Below, piece by piece: positions 35,777 through 44,719 of a DNA stretch of 64,000 bases. Where the stretch lies: contig OZ241918.1 of NCBI GenBank assembly GCA_965203915.1, forward strand, positions 1,488,001 through 1,552,000, given 5' to 3'. The first letter of the stretch is position 1. Every line of letters starts with the position of its first letter. The stretch is from JASGCL01 sp965203915 (lineage in GTDB: Bacteria > Pseudomonadota > Alphaproteobacteria > JASGCL01). The notes under the pieces were generated by a model. That model saw only the letters and a list, made by a program, of their open reading frames with translations. It did no database searches and was not told the origin of the DNA. Both the position numbers and the translations under genes were made by a program.

Positions 35777-38326
35777 TCAATTCTTGCGTTCGCTGGTGAA
35801 GGCAAATTTGTTATTTTTGAATGCTATTTTTATTACATCGCCTTCGACAAATTTGTTTTGCAAAATATGGGTGGCTATGGGGTTTTGAATTTCGCGTTGG
35901 ATAACACGGCGTAATGGCCGCGCGCCAAAGGCTGGTTCGTAACCCAATTCCGCCAAATGATGCACCGCGGCATCATCGTAACTCAAGAATAATTTTTGTT
36001 CGGCCAATTTTTTTTCTAAATCGACCAATTGCAACCTAACAATTTGTTCCATCGCGCTTTTGGGTAAGCGATTGAACAACAAAATTTCATCTATCCGATT
36101 TAAAAATTCGGGACGGAATTTTGTTTTTAACAAGGCAAAAATGGGGTCGCGCAATGTTTCTATCGATTCCCCCTCCGCCAATTCTACCAACATTTCCGCG
36201 CCGATGTTAGATGTCATGATAAGCAAGCAATTGGCAAAATTCACGGTGCGGCCTTGCCCGTCGGTTAAACGGCCATCGTCAAGCACCTGCAACAAAATGT
36301 TAAAAACATCGGGGTGGGCTTTTTCAATCTCATCAAACAAAATAATTTGATAGGGGCGACGCCGCACCGCTTCGGTCAAACTGCCCCCCTGCTCATAGCC
36401 GACATAACCTGGGGGCGCGCCTATCAACCGTGCCACCGAATGTTTTTCCATGTACTCGCTCATGTCTATTCTTATCATCGCCCGTTCGTCATTAAAAAGG
36501 TTTTTGGCCAAGGCCTTGCATAATTCGGTTTTGCCAACGCCCGTTGGCCCCAAAAATAAAAATGATCCTTCGGGGCGATGCTTATCAATAAGCCCCGCCC
36601 GCGCCCGCAATATGGTTTCGCTGACTGCCTTTATCGCGGTTTCTTGCCCAATCACCCGCGATGATAATTCTTTTTCCAACTTTAATAATTTCTCGCGCTC
36701 GCCGCTCAACAATTTTTCAACGGGTATACCCGTCATGCGGCCAACGACAAAAGCAATATCCTTATCGGTCACCGATTCAAAACCGCCATCGCCCGATCTT
36801 TGTTCTTGCTTCGCCAGGTCAGCCACCAATTTGGGAATGGTCGCGTATTGTAATTGCCCCGCCAATTCCAATTGCCCTTTTCTTTTTGCTTCCACCAATT
36901 GATGGTTGGCATTTTCCAATTCGGTTTTTATTTTCTTTAAGGATAATATTCTAACCCTTTGTTGTTGCCAATCGTGGCTAAGTATCGTTTGTTCTTTTTC
37001 CAATTCTGCCAATTCTTTTTTAATCGCCACCACTTTTTGCGCCGATTCTTTGTCGCTCTCTTTTTCCAACGCGCTTAGTTCAATTTTTAACTGGATGACT
37101 TTTCTATCCAATTGGTCCAAGGCTTCGGGCTTGCTATCCAGCACCATTTTTAAGCGCGATGTTGCCTCGTCTATCAAATCAATCGCCTTGTCGGGCATAA
37201 ACCTGTCGGTGATATAACGGTTCGATAATTCGGCGGCGGCAACAATCGCCGAATCGGTTATGCGCACGCCATGATGTTGTTCGTATTTTTCTTTCAAACC
37301 GCGCAGGATAGAAATGGTATCAATCACCGACGGTTCGGCGATATAAACCTGTTGAAAACGGCGCGCCAGGGCGGGATCTTTTTCAATATATTGCCGATAT
37401 TCATTCAATGTCGTGGCGCCAATACAATGCAATTCGCCACGCGCCAACATGGGTTTCAACATGTTGCTGGCGTCCATCGCACCATCGGCCTTGCCCGCCC
37501 CGACCAGGGTATGGAGTTCATCGATAAACAAAATAATCTCACCCGCGGCCTTGCTGATTTCTTGCAACACCGATTTCAAACGTTCTTCAAATTCGCCGCG
37601 GAATTTTGCACCCGCGATAAGCCCCGCCAGGTCCAACGCCAAGAGTTTTTTATTTTTTAAATTATCGGGCACATCCCCCGAAACAATACGCGACGCCAAG
37701 CCTTCAACAATCGCGGTTTTGCCGACCCCTGGTTCGCCAATCAGGACGGGGTTATTTTTGGTGCGGCGCGCCAACACTTGCATGGCGCGGCGAATTTCTT
37801 CCTCGCGCCCAATCACGGGGTCCAACTTGCCTTCGCGCGCCTTGGCGGTTATGTCGTCGGTGTATTTTCCCAAACTGGATTTTTGGCCAGATTTAGCACC
37901 GCCGACCGTGGCACCCACCGCCAGGTTTTTTTCCAATTTTTTTAAATCAACCTTGGCCTCGACCATCGCCTTGGTTTCGGGCATGTTGGGGTTGGCAAGG
38001 AAGGCTGACAACAATACCTCGGGTGAGATTTCTGCCCCCGATCTTTTTTGGGCAATCTTTTTTGCCCCTTCCATAATTTTTGCAAAACTAGCATCCAGCG
38101 ATAAATTGTTACCCATGGGCAGGGATTGCAAAACCTTGCCAATATTTTTTTCTAACAACACCAAATCGCCACCGCTCTCGCTCACCGCGCTGCCTATATC
38201 GGCTTGCTCCAACAACGCCTGCAACAAATGCCCCGCGGCCAGGCGGCTATGGTTTTCTGCCAAAGCCTTTTGCTGCGCGGTTTGCACCGCCATTTGCGCC
38301 ATATCGGTAAAATTTTCTAAATTCAT
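35777..38326 (-). CDS. clpB: ATP-dependent disaggregase ClpB
   Basis: An 849-residue Hsp100 chaperone that, with DnaK, rescues aggregated proteins. Order: N-domain (KALAENHSRLAAGHLLQALL), first ATPase (Walker A GEPGVGKTAIVEGLA, Walker B ILFIDELHTLVGAG), the long coiled-coil M domain (about 395-520), second ATPase (GPTGVGKTELCKALA, ILFDEIEKAHPDVF), and the C-terminal substrate/oligomer domain. ATG preceded by AAGGA. A heat-shock sigma-32 promoter lies just upstream. Confidence 0.97.
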   Translation of the reverse strand: MNLENFTDMAQMAVQTAQQKALAENHSRLAAGHLLQALLEQADIGSAVSESGGDLVLLEKNIGKVLQSLPMGNNLSLDASFAKIMEGAKKIAQKRSGAEISPEVLLSAFLANPNMPETKAMVEAKVDLKKLEKNLAVGATVGGAKSGQKSSLGKYTDDITAKAREGKLDPVIGREEEIRRAMQVLARRTKNNPVLIGEPGVGKTAIVEGLASRIVSGDVPDNLKNKKLLALDLAGLIAGAKFRGEFEERLKSVLQEISKAAGEIILFIDELHTLVGAGKADGAMDASNMLKPMLARGELHCIGATTLNEYRQYIEKDPALARRFQQVYIAEPSVIDTISILRGLKEKYEQHHGVRITDSAIVAAAELSNRYITDRFMPDKAIDLIDEATSRLKMVLDSKPEALDQLDRKVIQLKIELSALEKESDKESAQKVVAIKKELAELEKEQTILSHDWQQQRVRILSLKKIKTELENANHQLVEAKRKGQLELAGQLQYATIPKLVADLAKQEQRSGDGGFESVTDKDIAFVVGRMTGIPVEKLLSGEREKLLKLEKELSSRVIGQETAIKAVSETILRARAGLIDKHRPEGSFLFLGPTGVGKTELCKALAKNLFNDERAMIRIDMSEYMEKHSVARLIGAPPGYVGYEQGGSLTEAVRRRPYQIILFDEIEKAHPDVFNILLQVLDDGRLTDGQGRTVNFANCLLIMTSNIGAEMLVELAEGESIETLRDPIFALLKTKFRPEFLNRIDEILLFNRLPKSAMEQIVRLQLVDLEKKLAEQKLFLSYDDAAVHHLAELGYEPAFGARPLRRVIQREIQNPIATHILQNKFVEGDVIKIAFKNNKFAFTSERKN

Positions 38327-38347
38327 GTTGGTATCCTTACCTCATCA

Positions 38348-38376
38348 ATATGGGGATGGTGCTATGGTTTTTCAAG
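38348..38376 (-). promoter_or_regulatory. Sigma-32 heat-shock promoter of clpB
   Basis: Reading leftward: CTTGAAA (38376-38370), 14 bases, CCCCATAT (38355-38348). This matches the enterobacterial/proteobacterial RpoH consensus (CTTGAAA, 13-17 bases, CCCCATNT) at every fixed position. The -10 element ends 22 bases before the clpB ATG, leaving a short leader that contains AAGGA. Confidence 0.88.
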
Positions 38377-38523
38377 TTATACCATTTATTATTTTATTTA
38401 TTTTTGAGAATTATTCAAAAAATACAAGTCTTTAAAAGGTATTAACAGCCGTTTGACAGCCAGGGTGGTTTTTCCTATAAACATAAACCAATATTCATAA
38501 TATCAAAAAAGGGCTAAGCAACC

Positions 38524-38970
38524 ATGGCACAAAAAAAATTAAAACCAACGACTCGCTTGCGCGCCTCGACCCTGCTTCTTACCTGCATCGATTATCGCAT
38601 GGTTAAGTTTATCCATAGCTACATGTTGTTGCGCGGGTTGGAGGATGATTATAGCCATGTCGCATTGGGTGGCGGGGCAGTGGCGGTCACCACCCAAAAA
38701 TTTCCACAATGGGGGCAAAGTTTTTGGGATCATTTGGCCATCGCTATCCGTGTTCACCACATAACCCGGGTTATGGTGCTGGACCATCGCAATTGCGCCG
38801 CGCACCGTATGATATTGGGCAATGAAACCGAAAAAAACCGCGATGCCGAAACCCACAGCCACCAAACCCAATTGCAAAACACCAAGCAAGCTATCTTAAC
38901 CAAATACCCACATCTTGAGGTCGAACTGCTGTTGATGGACCTTGATGGCACCATCGAGCATTTTAATTAA
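38524..38970 (+). CDS. Small beta-carbonic-anhydrase-like protein
   Basis: A 148-residue cytosolic protein. LLTCIDYRMV matches the CxDxR zinc/catalytic motif of beta-carbonic anhydrases and LDHRNCAAHRM the HxxC zinc motif. The usual GD.F..RNAGN segment is replaced by HVALGGGAVAV and the protein is shorter than standard enzymes, so activity is uncertain. It starts divergent from clpB and convergent with pth. Confidence 0.68.
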   Translation: MAQKKLKPTTRLRASTLLLTCIDYRMVKFIHSYMLLRGLEDDYSHVALGGGAVAVTTQKFPQWGQSFWDHLAIAIRVHHITRVMVLDHRNCAAHRMILGNETEKNRDAETHSHQTQLQNTKQAILTKYPHLEVELLLMDLDGTIEHFN

Positions 38971-38996
38971 TTATTTGCCCTGTAGTTGGTGGGTGT

Positions 38997-39599
38997 TTAT
39001 TGGCCAGATATTTTTTTTTGCTGCGGGGTAAAGCCATGCAAAAATGTTGCATTATCCCCCGCCAAAACATGGTGAAAATTATCAACAAACAGGGGGATTA
39101 TTTTTTCTAACTGGGATTCCTCCTCAAGCGAGAAATTTTGTAATACAAAATCAGCAACCAGATGCCTGGCCCCTGGGTGGCCGACGCCAAATCGCAAGCG
39201 ATGATAATCCCTGCCCAACCTGGCCGAGATATCTTTTAACCCATTATGCCCCGCGTCGCCGCCGTCGCATTTTATTTTTATTTGTGCAAAAGAAATATCA
39301 ATTTCATCATGCAACACCATGATATTGCCAAGGGTTATTTTTTCTTGCGCCTTGGCCATCGCCCCTTGCAAAACTTGCCCCGAAAGATTCATGTAGGCCA
39401 TGGGTTTGATAAGTTGTAATTTGTGCCCCGCAAATTCACCCTTCGCCATCAGGGCTTGTTTTTGCTGGGCAGGTTGCCACGCGGAAAACCTGCCCGCTTG
39501 GTGGATAGCATCCACCAAGCGAAAACCGATGCTATGGCGATGGTAATAATAACCCGCGCCAGGATTACCCAAACCCGCCAGCCATTTTATTTCTGTCAT
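38997..39599 (-). CDS. pth: Peptidyl-tRNA hydrolase
   Basis: A 200-residue enzyme that releases peptides from stalled peptidyl-tRNA. LAGLGNPGAGYYYHRHSIGF holds the catalytic His; the usual RHNxGF is here RHSIGF, an Asn-to-Ser change next to the His. KPMAYMNLSGQ, VLHDEIDISF and DAGHNGLKDI are intact. In many genomes pth sits by ribosomal L25 and ychF; neither is here. Confidence 0.94.
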   Translation of the reverse strand: MTEIKWLAGLGNPGAGYYYHRHSIGFRLVDAIHQAGRFSAWQPAQQKQALMAKGEFAGHKLQLIKPMAYMNLSGQVLQGAMAKAQEKITLGNIMVLHDEIDISFAQIKIKCDGGDAGHNGLKDISARLGRDYHRLRFGVGHPGARHLVADFVLQNFSLEEESQLEKIIPLFVDNFHHVLAGDNATFLHGFTPQQKKISGQ

Positions 39600-39782
39600 G
39601 ATAATTTTATAGCGCGAGTCATTTTATTTAGCTAGATATTTGTCGTCCGCTTAAACGGCGCATTGGCCTTATCGTCATTTTTTATAGGACATCGAGCCTG
39701 CCTTGTCACCACAACCGATTCGTGATAATGAAGGATGGATTCTAACAAGATTATTGTATAAAATTATTTACGAGGCATCATC

Positions 39783-40529
39783 ATGGCTGGTCATTCACAA
39801 TTTAAAAATATCATGCACCGCAAGGGACGCCAGGATAAAAAACGCGCCCAAACATTTCAAAAATTGACACGCGAGATCATGGTGGCGGTGAAAACGGGCG
39901 GCGACAACCCAACGGGCAATAGTCGGTTAAAACTTGCCCTGCAAAATGCGCGCGCCCATTCCATGCCCAAAGACAACATCGAACGGGCTATCAAAAAAGC
40001 ATCGGGCGAAGATGCGGCGCAAAATTATGAAAACTTGCGTTACGAAGGTTTTGGGCCAGGCGGTGTGGCCATCATGGTGGAGGTCTTGACCGATAACAAA
40101 AACAGGTCGGTCGGGGATATTCGTTCCATTTTTTCTAAAAACGATGGCAACCTGGGCGAAACCAATTCGGTGGCATTCATGTTCCAACGCGTTGGGCATA
40201 TCCATTACGCGCCAGAGGTTGCGGCCTATGACAAGGTTTTCGAACAAGCGTTGGAGGCGGGGGCCGAGGATGTGGTGTCCGATGATTCTGGCCATGATAT
40301 TTTCGTCAACCCCGACAACCTTCACCAAGTAACCGAAAAGTTAGAAACAACATTGGGGTCGGCCGAAAGCGTCAAATTAACCTGGCGCCCGACAACCATG
40401 GTCGACATGGAAGATAAAGACAAAACCGAACAATTGTTAGAATTGCTCGACCAATTGGATGACCACGACGATGTGCAAGAAGTCATTGCCAATGCCACGG
40501 TAGGGAACGATGCGCTAAGCGTCGAATAA
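39783..40529 (+). CDS. yebC: YebC/PmpR-family protein (TACO1-like)
   Basis: A 248-residue protein opening MAGHSQFKNIMHRKGRQDKK (usual W is F here) with SRLKLALQNARAHSMPKDNI, YEGFGPGGVAIMVEVLTDNK and the C-terminal EQLLELLDQLDDHDDVQEV. Members act as transcription regulators or assist translation of proline-rich stretches. It precedes ruvC by 14 bases, a widespread pairing. Confidence 0.95.
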   Translation: MAGHSQFKNIMHRKGRQDKKRAQTFQKLTREIMVAVKTGGDNPTGNSRLKLALQNARAHSMPKDNIERAIKKASGEDAAQNYENLRYEGFGPGGVAIMVEVLTDNKNRSVGDIRSIFSKNDGNLGETNSVAFMFQRVGHIHYAPEVAAYDKVFEQALEAGAEDVVSDDSGHDIFVNPDNLHQVTEKLETTLGSAESVKLTWRPTTMVDMEDKDKTEQLLELLDQLDDHDDVQEVIANATVGNDALSVE

Positions 40530-40543
40530 TAAAATCATATTTC

Positions 40544-41068
40544 ATGACGCTCGATAAAACAGAAAAACAAAAGATTGTTTTGGGCATAGATCCTGGGCTA
40601 CTCAACCTTGGCTATGGGGTTATCAGCCAGTCGGGCAATGAATTGATATTCATGGGGTCGGGCACTTTGTCGCCGCTCAAAAAATTAACCAGCGAACAAA
40701 AACTGGCTTTCCTTTTTGATGGTTTGGAAAAAATCATCCTTGCCCATCGCCCCACCATCATGGCGTTGGAGAAAATTTTTTATCATATCAATGTTTCCAC
40801 CGCCATGACATTGGGGCAGGCGCGGGGCGTGGCCATGGTGTTGGCGGGCAAATATAACTTAACTTTATTAGAAATTGGCGCGCGCCAAGCGAAGCAAAAT
40901 ATCACAGGGTCGGGGCGCGCCGACAAACACCAAATGGCCGCCATGGTGCAGCTTTTGCTGCCAACATCAAACCCGCAAACCGACCACGAATCGGATGCCT
41001 TGGGCCTTGCTATATCGGCGCTGCAAAATCAAACGGCTTCATGGTTGGAAGAATCAACTTCCATGTAA
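40544..41068 (+). CDS. ruvC: Holliday junction resolvase RuvC
   Basis: A 174-residue RNase H-fold nuclease. First acidic residue in GIDPGLLNLGYGVI, Glu in MALEKIFYHINVSTAMTLGQ, and the final HESDALGLAISAL acidic pair. Resolves Holliday junctions with RuvAB; ruvA and ruvB are not in the following sequence, so the usual ruvCAB run is broken here. Confidence 0.94.
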   Translation: MTLDKTEKQKIVLGIDPGLLNLGYGVISQSGNELIFMGSGTLSPLKKLTSEQKLAFLFDGLEKIILAHRPTIMALEKIFYHINVSTAMTLGQARGVAMVLAGKYNLTLLEIGARQAKQNITGSGRADKHQMAAMVQLLLPTSNPQTDHESDALGLAISALQNQTASWLEESTSM

Positions 41069-41128
41069 ATTATTAAAAAATAAGCAAAATATGCTGTTTT
41101 TACCCGTTATTTTTGTTTATTTTTTTAC

Positions 41129-41157
41129 TTGACGCCTGGTGCAAATATCCTTAAAAT
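41129..41157 (+). promoter_or_regulatory. Strong sigma-70-type promoter before the small membrane protein gene
   Basis: TTGACG (41129-41134), 17 bases, TAAAAT (41152-41157): five of six matches in each hexamer at ideal spacing. Start of transcription would be near 41164, about 53 bases before the ATG at 41217, and downstream of any alternative in-frame start, which supports 41217. Confidence 0.8.
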
Positions 41158-41216
41158 TCAATCTTAACCTTAAACAACAACCATTAAAATTTATTTTCTA
41201 TAAGGGGGATAAAATT

Positions 41217-41567
41217 ATGGCTAAAAAATCAATGAACGACACCTATATCAATGTGGCTCTGCTTTTCGCATGGGTCATTCTTTATGGGTTATTCGCCGAA
41301 GGCGATAATGGCGGATTACTGAATAACATTCTGTATTTTGTCACCAGCACTGAAGGCTTCACCAGCTTGCTCATTTACGTGAGCCCGCTCGTGGCTATCT
41401 ACTTGGGTGGTAAAACATCATCCTTGTTGTTCTTCTTGCCCTTAATCCACAATGCTGTGGATTATGCCGCAAGCGCGAAAGATGACTACGGTCAATGGTA
41501 CTTCTGGGTATCGGCTGCTATCTCATTCTATGCTTCTATCAAGCTCGCCGAACAAGGCGACCGCTAG
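41217..41567 (+). CDS. Small inner membrane protein, paralogue of the next gene
   Basis: A 116-residue protein with about four membrane segments: NVALLFAWVILYGLF, FTSLLIYVSPLVAIYLGG, SSLLFFLPLIHNAVDY, and WYFWVSAAISFYASIKLA. Not recognised as a named family. It has an ideal promoter, a strong ribosome site (AAGGGGG six bases before ATG) and a strong terminator, so it is probably a highly expressed monocistronic gene. The next gene (41756) is a clear paralogue: GLF near the first helix, GF...SPL, LFFLPL, and FW(V/L)S..ISFYA are shared in order. Function unknown. Confidence 0.78.
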   Translation: MAKKSMNDTYINVALLFAWVILYGLFAEGDNGGLLNNILYFVTSTEGFTSLLIYVSPLVAIYLGGKTSSLLFFLPLIHNAVDYAASAKDDYGQWYFWVSAAISFYASIKLAEQGDR

Positions 41568-41672
41568 AAGTCATAGCTGAACTAGCACAAGGTTGGCGGG
41601 GTTTATATTATTTAGGAAACTGGATGAGATATAAAAAATCGTCAGCTTAAAAATTCGAATTTTCGATTTTCG

Positions 41673-41714
41673 TAGGGGTAGAAAACAGCAATGTTTTCTG
41701 CCCCTATTTTTTTT
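41673..41714 (+). terminator. Rho-independent terminator
   Basis: TAGGGGTAGAAAAC (41673-41686) pairs over 14 bp (one G-U) with GTTTTCTGCCCCTA (41693-41706) around the loop AGCAAT; eight T follow. It separates the two paralogous small membrane genes, ending transcription of the first. Confidence 0.92.
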
Positions 41715-41755
41715 ATAGCTTGGCGACAATAAAAAACATTGCTAAAAGAATTGCC

Positions 41756-42322
41756 ATGTCATCCGTTCGTTCTTTGTTACAACCTCTAGCCACGACATTT
41801 CTTGCCTTAAGAAAAGTTCTGCGTGCCAGCCACAAAAACATCCAACCTGATCTAGGCAGCAATATCGCCCTGTTATTTCTGTGGGTTTTCATATTTGGGC
41901 TTTTTAGCCATGATTATAGCACGAACATCGTTATCAATTTGTGGCAAAGCCTGCTTTACCTTATTAATGCTGGCGATGGTTTTTTATATTGCGTTTGTTG
42001 CCTATCGCCACTGATTGCCTGGCGACCAACCGCCCAATCACGCTTGCGATTATTTTTCTTCTTACCACTGCTATATAATATCATGCATTATCAATATTTT
42101 ATTCGTGATTATTACAATTTTTGGGGATTTTGGTTATCGCTGATTATTTCATTTTATGCCGCCTTGAATATCGCGCGATTCTACTATCGCCCCGCGCCAA
42201 AAAATCTTTCGCCTTTTTTATTAAAAATAAAAAAACTCGATAAATTCATCAACCGTTATTTCTACCAACCAATCAACCAGGCTTGCCGCTTGGTTAGGCA
42301 AAAAATAAAGGGTGAGAATTAA
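41756..42322 (+). CDS. Membrane protein, paralogue of the preceding small membrane protein
   Basis: A 188-residue protein with the same core as the gene at 41217 (NIALLFLWVFIFGLF, GDGFLYCVCCLSPLIA, LRLFFFLPLLYNIMHY, FWGFWLSLIISFYAALNIA), plus basic N- and C-terminal extensions absent from the shorter copy. ATG at 41756 chosen; a TTG 36 bases upstream is in frame but overlaps no ribosome site. It lies after a strong terminator and has no obvious promoter of its own. Function unknown; probably interacts with, or diverged from, its neighbour. Confidence 0.72.
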   Translation: MSSVRSLLQPLATTFLALRKVLRASHKNIQPDLGSNIALLFLWVFIFGLFSHDYSTNIVINLWQSLLYLINAGDGFLYCVCCLSPLIAWRPTAQSRLRLFFFLPLLYNIMHYQYFIRDYYNFWGFWLSLIISFYAALNIARFYYRPAPKNLSPFLLKIKKLDKFINRYFYQPINQACRLVRQKIKGEN

Positions 42323-42332
42323 TAAAAGAGAA

Positions 42333-42408
<76 letters not shown>

Positions 42409-42572
42409 ATGCTATAAACGGAAAATAATTCCTTCAACCTTGCTATAATCTTTTTTCTGATGTTAGGCAATTATTTTCTTTGCAATTAGGCGAAGTATTT
42501 GATAGCTAAACATGCCATGGGCAGGCAATTAACAAAAAAAGACAACCCGTCAAAGCACCCAATGAAAACAAA

Positions 42573-44384
42573 ATGGCAATCCCCGCTGTAGAAAAAATAA
42601 AAGTCGATTCTGCAGAAACGGCAGATTCAAAACAACCTCCTGCATCGCCATCCACTGGTTCCGCAACCCACGCCACCAATGGGGCGGGCATGAATAAATT
42701 ACCCAAACATAAAAATTTTACTCAACATCGCCCCAAAAAAATAAATGGGCAAAAAAATGGTGGTGACAATGAACAAAAAAATGGGGGCGCCCATGAACAA
42801 AAAAATGGGGGCGCCCATGAACAAAAAAATGGGGGCGCCCATGAACAAAAAAATGGGGGCGCCCATGAACAAAAAAATGGGGGCGCCCATGAACAAAAAA
42901 ATGGGGGCGCCCATGAACAAAAAAATGGGGGCGCCCATGAACAAAAAAATGGCAAGCCACCATTCAAAAGTAAAGGTCAAAAATTTATTCGCAGGGGCGC
43001 GACCAACCATGCTTCATCCAACCCATCGCGCCGCGCGCAAAACCTTGGTGCCCCCGCCACATTCCATATGCCGCAAAAAATCCCCGTCGGCGGAAAAAGT
43101 CGTTATCTAGCCTTGATAAGCCTGGAGCGAACCCTGATCCAAAAAAAACCATTCCAATTACAAATTGGCCAAGGAGTTTATGAACCCGCCGAATTGGCGG
43201 CGGCCAATCGATTATGCCAAACATTGTTTCGCAACCATGCTGCGTTACAAATACTTGCTGGCCAATTATTAACCAAACCATTACGCCCGCAAGATAGAAA
43301 ATTTTCTTTATTAATTCTTATTTTGTTGGTCGAGATGATCATCAACAAGCAACCCGCCCATGCCGTGTCGGTTATTATCAGGTTTTTGGCGGGCGTCATG
43401 GGCGAACGTGGCCGCGCCAATGTTTTGCAAGCCGTGGTAAAAAGGATAGAAAGGGAAAACCCCACCCTGCCCACCGTGGTTAACCCATCCCCCGTTATTA
43501 CCAAACATCAGGAAGCATATGGCAAGGAAGCTAGCGACGCCATGATGATGCTTTATGAATCCGCCGCGCCCATCGATCTTATATTTGCTAAGGACGGCGA
43601 TGCCCAAGCATTTTTGGCGCAAACCGAAGATGGTTTGGAAAAAATTGCCTTACCCTTTGCCAACATGGTGCGTATAAAAAATCAGGAAAAAAATAATTTA
43701 CAAGTTTCAACCTTGACCGCGATTCAACAGGGCAAGGCATGGGTTCAGGATGTTGCGGCGACCATTGCCGTGCGGTTGTTGCGGGTTGAAAAAAACATGG
43801 CGGTCGCCGACATATGTTCGGCGCCTGGCGGCAAGGCACGGCAAATCGCCGCCGCGGGCGGGGAAGTAACCGCGGTCGAGCAATCGGGCGACCGGGTGTT
43901 GTTGTTGCAACAAAATTTGCGCCCCTTCGACTCCCAGGCAAAAATTATCATCGGCGATATTATAACCCTAACCCCGCCCAAAAAATACGAACGGGTTTTG
44001 TTGGACGCGCCATGTTCGGGCACGGGCACGTTACGCAAAAATCCTGACATTGCGATTATCAAAACCGAAAAAGATATTCAGCAAGCCGCCCAACAACAAC
44101 AAGAGATCTTGGCCAAAACTTGGCAATGGCTTGCTGGTGGTGGGGTGTTGGTTTACGCCGTCTGTTCGTTAGAGCGGGAGGAAGGCGAAGCCGTGGTCGC
44201 CCATTTTTTACAAAAAGAAAAAACCGCGCGCTTACTGCCCATCGAAAAAACTGCCGACAATTTAGAATTTTTGCCCGACGATGCTTTCCAACATGGGTTC
44301 TTACGCACCCTGCCCCATTATTTGCCCGATAATTTTACGGGCGGGATGGATGGTTTCTTCATCGCCCGTTTGCAAAAAATATAA
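42573..44384 (+). CDS. rsmB: 16S rRNA m5C967 methyltransferase with an N-terminal octapeptide repeat
   Basis: A 603-residue protein; standard RsmB is about 430. Residues 1-150 are a polar extension with eight tandem octapeptides (residues 62-125). Then a NusB-like RNA-binding domain (SLERTLIQKKPFQLQIGQGV to residue 290) and the methyltransferase domain: SAM motif VADICSAPGGKARQIAA, DAPCSGTGTLRKNPDI (first Cys), and YAVCSLEREEGEAVV. Both active-site cysteines are present. It follows tRNA-Ala on the opposite strand. Confidence 0.92.
   Translation: MAIPAVEKIKVDSAETADSKQPPASPSTGSATHATNGAGMNKLPKHKNFTQHRPKKINGQKNGGDNEQKNGGAHEQKNGGAHEQKNGGAHEQKNGGAHEQKNGGAHEQKNGGAHEQKNGGAHEQKNGKPPFKSKGQKFIRRGATNHASSNPSRRAQNLGAPATFHMPQKIPVGGKSRYLALISLERTLIQKKPFQLQIGQGVYEPAELAAANRLCQTLFRNHAALQILAGQLLTKPLRPQDRKFSLLILILLVEMIINKQPAHAVSVIIRFLAGVMGERGRANVLQAVVKRIERENPTLPTVVNPSPVITKHQEAYGKEASDAMMMLYESAAPIDLIFAKDGDAQAFLAQTEDGLEKIALPFANMVRIKNQEKNNLQVSTLTAIQQGKAWVQDVAATIAVRLLRVEKNMAVADICSAPGGKARQIAAAGGEVTAVEQSGDRVLLLQQNLRPFDSQAKIIIGDIITLTPPKKYERVLLDAPCSGTGTLRKNPDIAIIKTEKDIQQAAQQQQEILAKTWQWLAGGGVLVYAVCSLEREEGEAVVAHFLQKEKTARLLPIEKTADNLEFLPDDAFQHGFLRTLPHYLPDNFTGGMDGFFIARLQKI
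42756..42947 (+). repeat. 24-bp tandem repeat in rsmB, eight units
   Basis: Eight contiguous 24-base units; the first is diverged (GGTGGTGACAATGAA core), the next seven (starting 42780, 42804, 42828, 42852, 42876, 42900 and 42924) are essentially identical around GGGGGCGCCCATGAACAAAA. In the rsmB frame each unit encodes NGGAHEQK. All six frames stay open through the array, so antisense or shifted open frames here are by-products. Near-identity suggests recent slippage or unequal exchange. Confidence 0.95.
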
Positions 44385-44458
44385 CCCGCGCAAGTTAGTT
44401 TGCAATCCAACGGGCTTGCCGTGGCCGAGCTAAAGCACCATTGTTGTAAACCAATAAA

Positions 44459-44719
44459 CTATTCTATATAGTTTTGTTCCTTTAATGATTTCCTAACATC
44501 TTTTCTTGATAACACCGTGGCGCAATCATAAACCCGCCCTTGGGTGCTGGTGGTTGCGGTGGGAAAAAATCCACCAAAAACAGCTGTGTTGGAACTGCTA
44601 TTGCTTATTTCCTTTGCTCCCGTGTTTTTGCAATCAAGGTAGGCTTGCTCCAACGGTGATAAACAACCCGTCAAGGATAATGATGCCACGGATAAGCCCA
44701 ATAAAATTATTTTTTTCAT
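44459..44719 (-). CDS. Small putative lipoprotein
   Basis: An 86-residue protein with a lipoprotein signal: MKKIILLGLSVASLSLTGC, lipobox LTGC with Cys at residue 19. The mature part has two further cysteines (CKNTG and YDCATVL), which could form a disulfide. No family recognised. Envelope location predicted. Confidence 0.72.
   Translation of the reverse strand: MKKIILLGLSVASLSLTGCLSPLEQAYLDCKNTGAKEISNSSSNTAVFGGFFPTATTSTQGRVYDCATVLSRKDVRKSLKEQNYIE

Noticed and set aside
42699..43110. Open frames of repeated FFCSWAPP, FLFMGAPI or MNKKMGAP residues on both strands
   Set aside because: They are by-products of the 24-bp array in rsmB, which stays open in all frames.
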